Assembly (NCBI RefSeq): GCF_022213065.1
Contig: NZ_JAKLJA010000034.1
Location: 1-64,000, forward strand
Origin: Paraburkholderia tagetis
GTDB lineage: Bacteria; Pseudomonadota; Gammaproteobacteria; Burkholderiales; Burkholderiaceae
Reading direction: 5' to 3'
DNA length: 64,000 nt
Shown piece by piece: positions 63,997 through 64,000 of this stretch (the stretch's first letter is position 1; each line of letters begins with the position of its first letter). Made by a program: the position numbers and the translations under genes. Below the pieces are notes generated by a model. The model worked only from the letters and a program-made list of their open reading frames with translations. It was not told where the DNA came from and ran no database searches.

Positions 63997-64000
63997 TCAG

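Overview
The window is GC-rich (very roughly two thirds G+C) chromosomal DNA from a Burkholderiaceae bacterium, most likely Paraburkholderia or a close relative. The evidence is the set of small betaproteobacterial families (DUF3567, DUF1840, DUF2917, DUF3141, PhaM), the two-gene metH, the birA-coaX-rfaE2 neighbourhood and a Bordetella/Burkholderia-type porin. It is mostly a core-genome segment. I see no prophage, rRNA, tRNA or CRISPR. One mobile element is visible: the 5' end of a group IIC intron cut by the left edge of the window.

Layout. 1-6.2 kb: intron fragment, then (minus strand) lipA and lipB (lipoate synthesis), DUF493, a D-amino-acid aminotransferase and a D,D-carboxypeptidase, with a divergent GcvA-type LysR/DUF2917 pair set in the middle. 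6.5-9.2 kb: hydrolase, thioredoxin-like ferredoxin, VanZ-like membrane protein. 9.2-13.1 kb: a complete MCE lipid-transport operon (permease, ATPase, MCE protein, lipoprotein). 13.4-16.2 kb: birA, coaX, a small membrane protein and rfaE2. 16.4-20.1 kb: ferritin-like diiron protein, patatin, PhaM. 20.1-24.4 kb: a catabolic group (crotonase-family enzyme, ABC binding protein, fumarylacetoacetase-family enzyme, IclR regulator). 24.5-32.8 kb: DUF3108, hydrolase, DUF3567, the two metH genes, a small secreted protein and DUF1840. 33-40 kb: argS, an FtsN-like SPOR protein, dsbA, a short-chain dehydrogenase, a dipeptide-binding protein and a secreted Trp/Arg-rich protein. 40.2-45.9 kb: a PHA-synthase-like DUF3141 protein divergent from a phosphotransacylase/acetate kinase pair. 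46-51.1 kb: hydrolase, GhrA-like reductase, HMG-CoA lyase, YbaK, DUF1289, MaoC and a metallo-beta-lactamase-fold enzyme. 51.4-64 kb: DUF445, a probable haloacetate dehalogenase, a nitronate monooxygenase family enzyme, LysR, porin, a glycine-rich exported protein, a bile-acid-symporter-family transporter, an EAL-CBS-GGDEF protein, DUF3309 and a LacI-type regulator with a palindrome-rich upstream region.

Themes. Storage polymer and acyl-CoA metabolism recur (PhaM, DUF3141, phosphotransacylase, AckA, HMG-CoA lyase, MaoC, crotonase). Intergenic spacers repeatedly carry short tandem repeats of 8-14 bp, some starting at a stop codon and some read in frame as protein. The most noteworthy items are the group IIC intron directly after the lipA terminator, the Cys-nucleophile PHA-synthase-like protein beside pta/ackA, a hydrolase with the full set of fluoroacetate-dehalogenase active-site residues, a two-copy approximately 109-bp repeat with DnaA-box-like words upstream of birA, and a perfect 36-bp palindrome. 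Coordinates and motifs were read by eye from the sequence. Family assignments rest on recalled family signatures, not on database searches.
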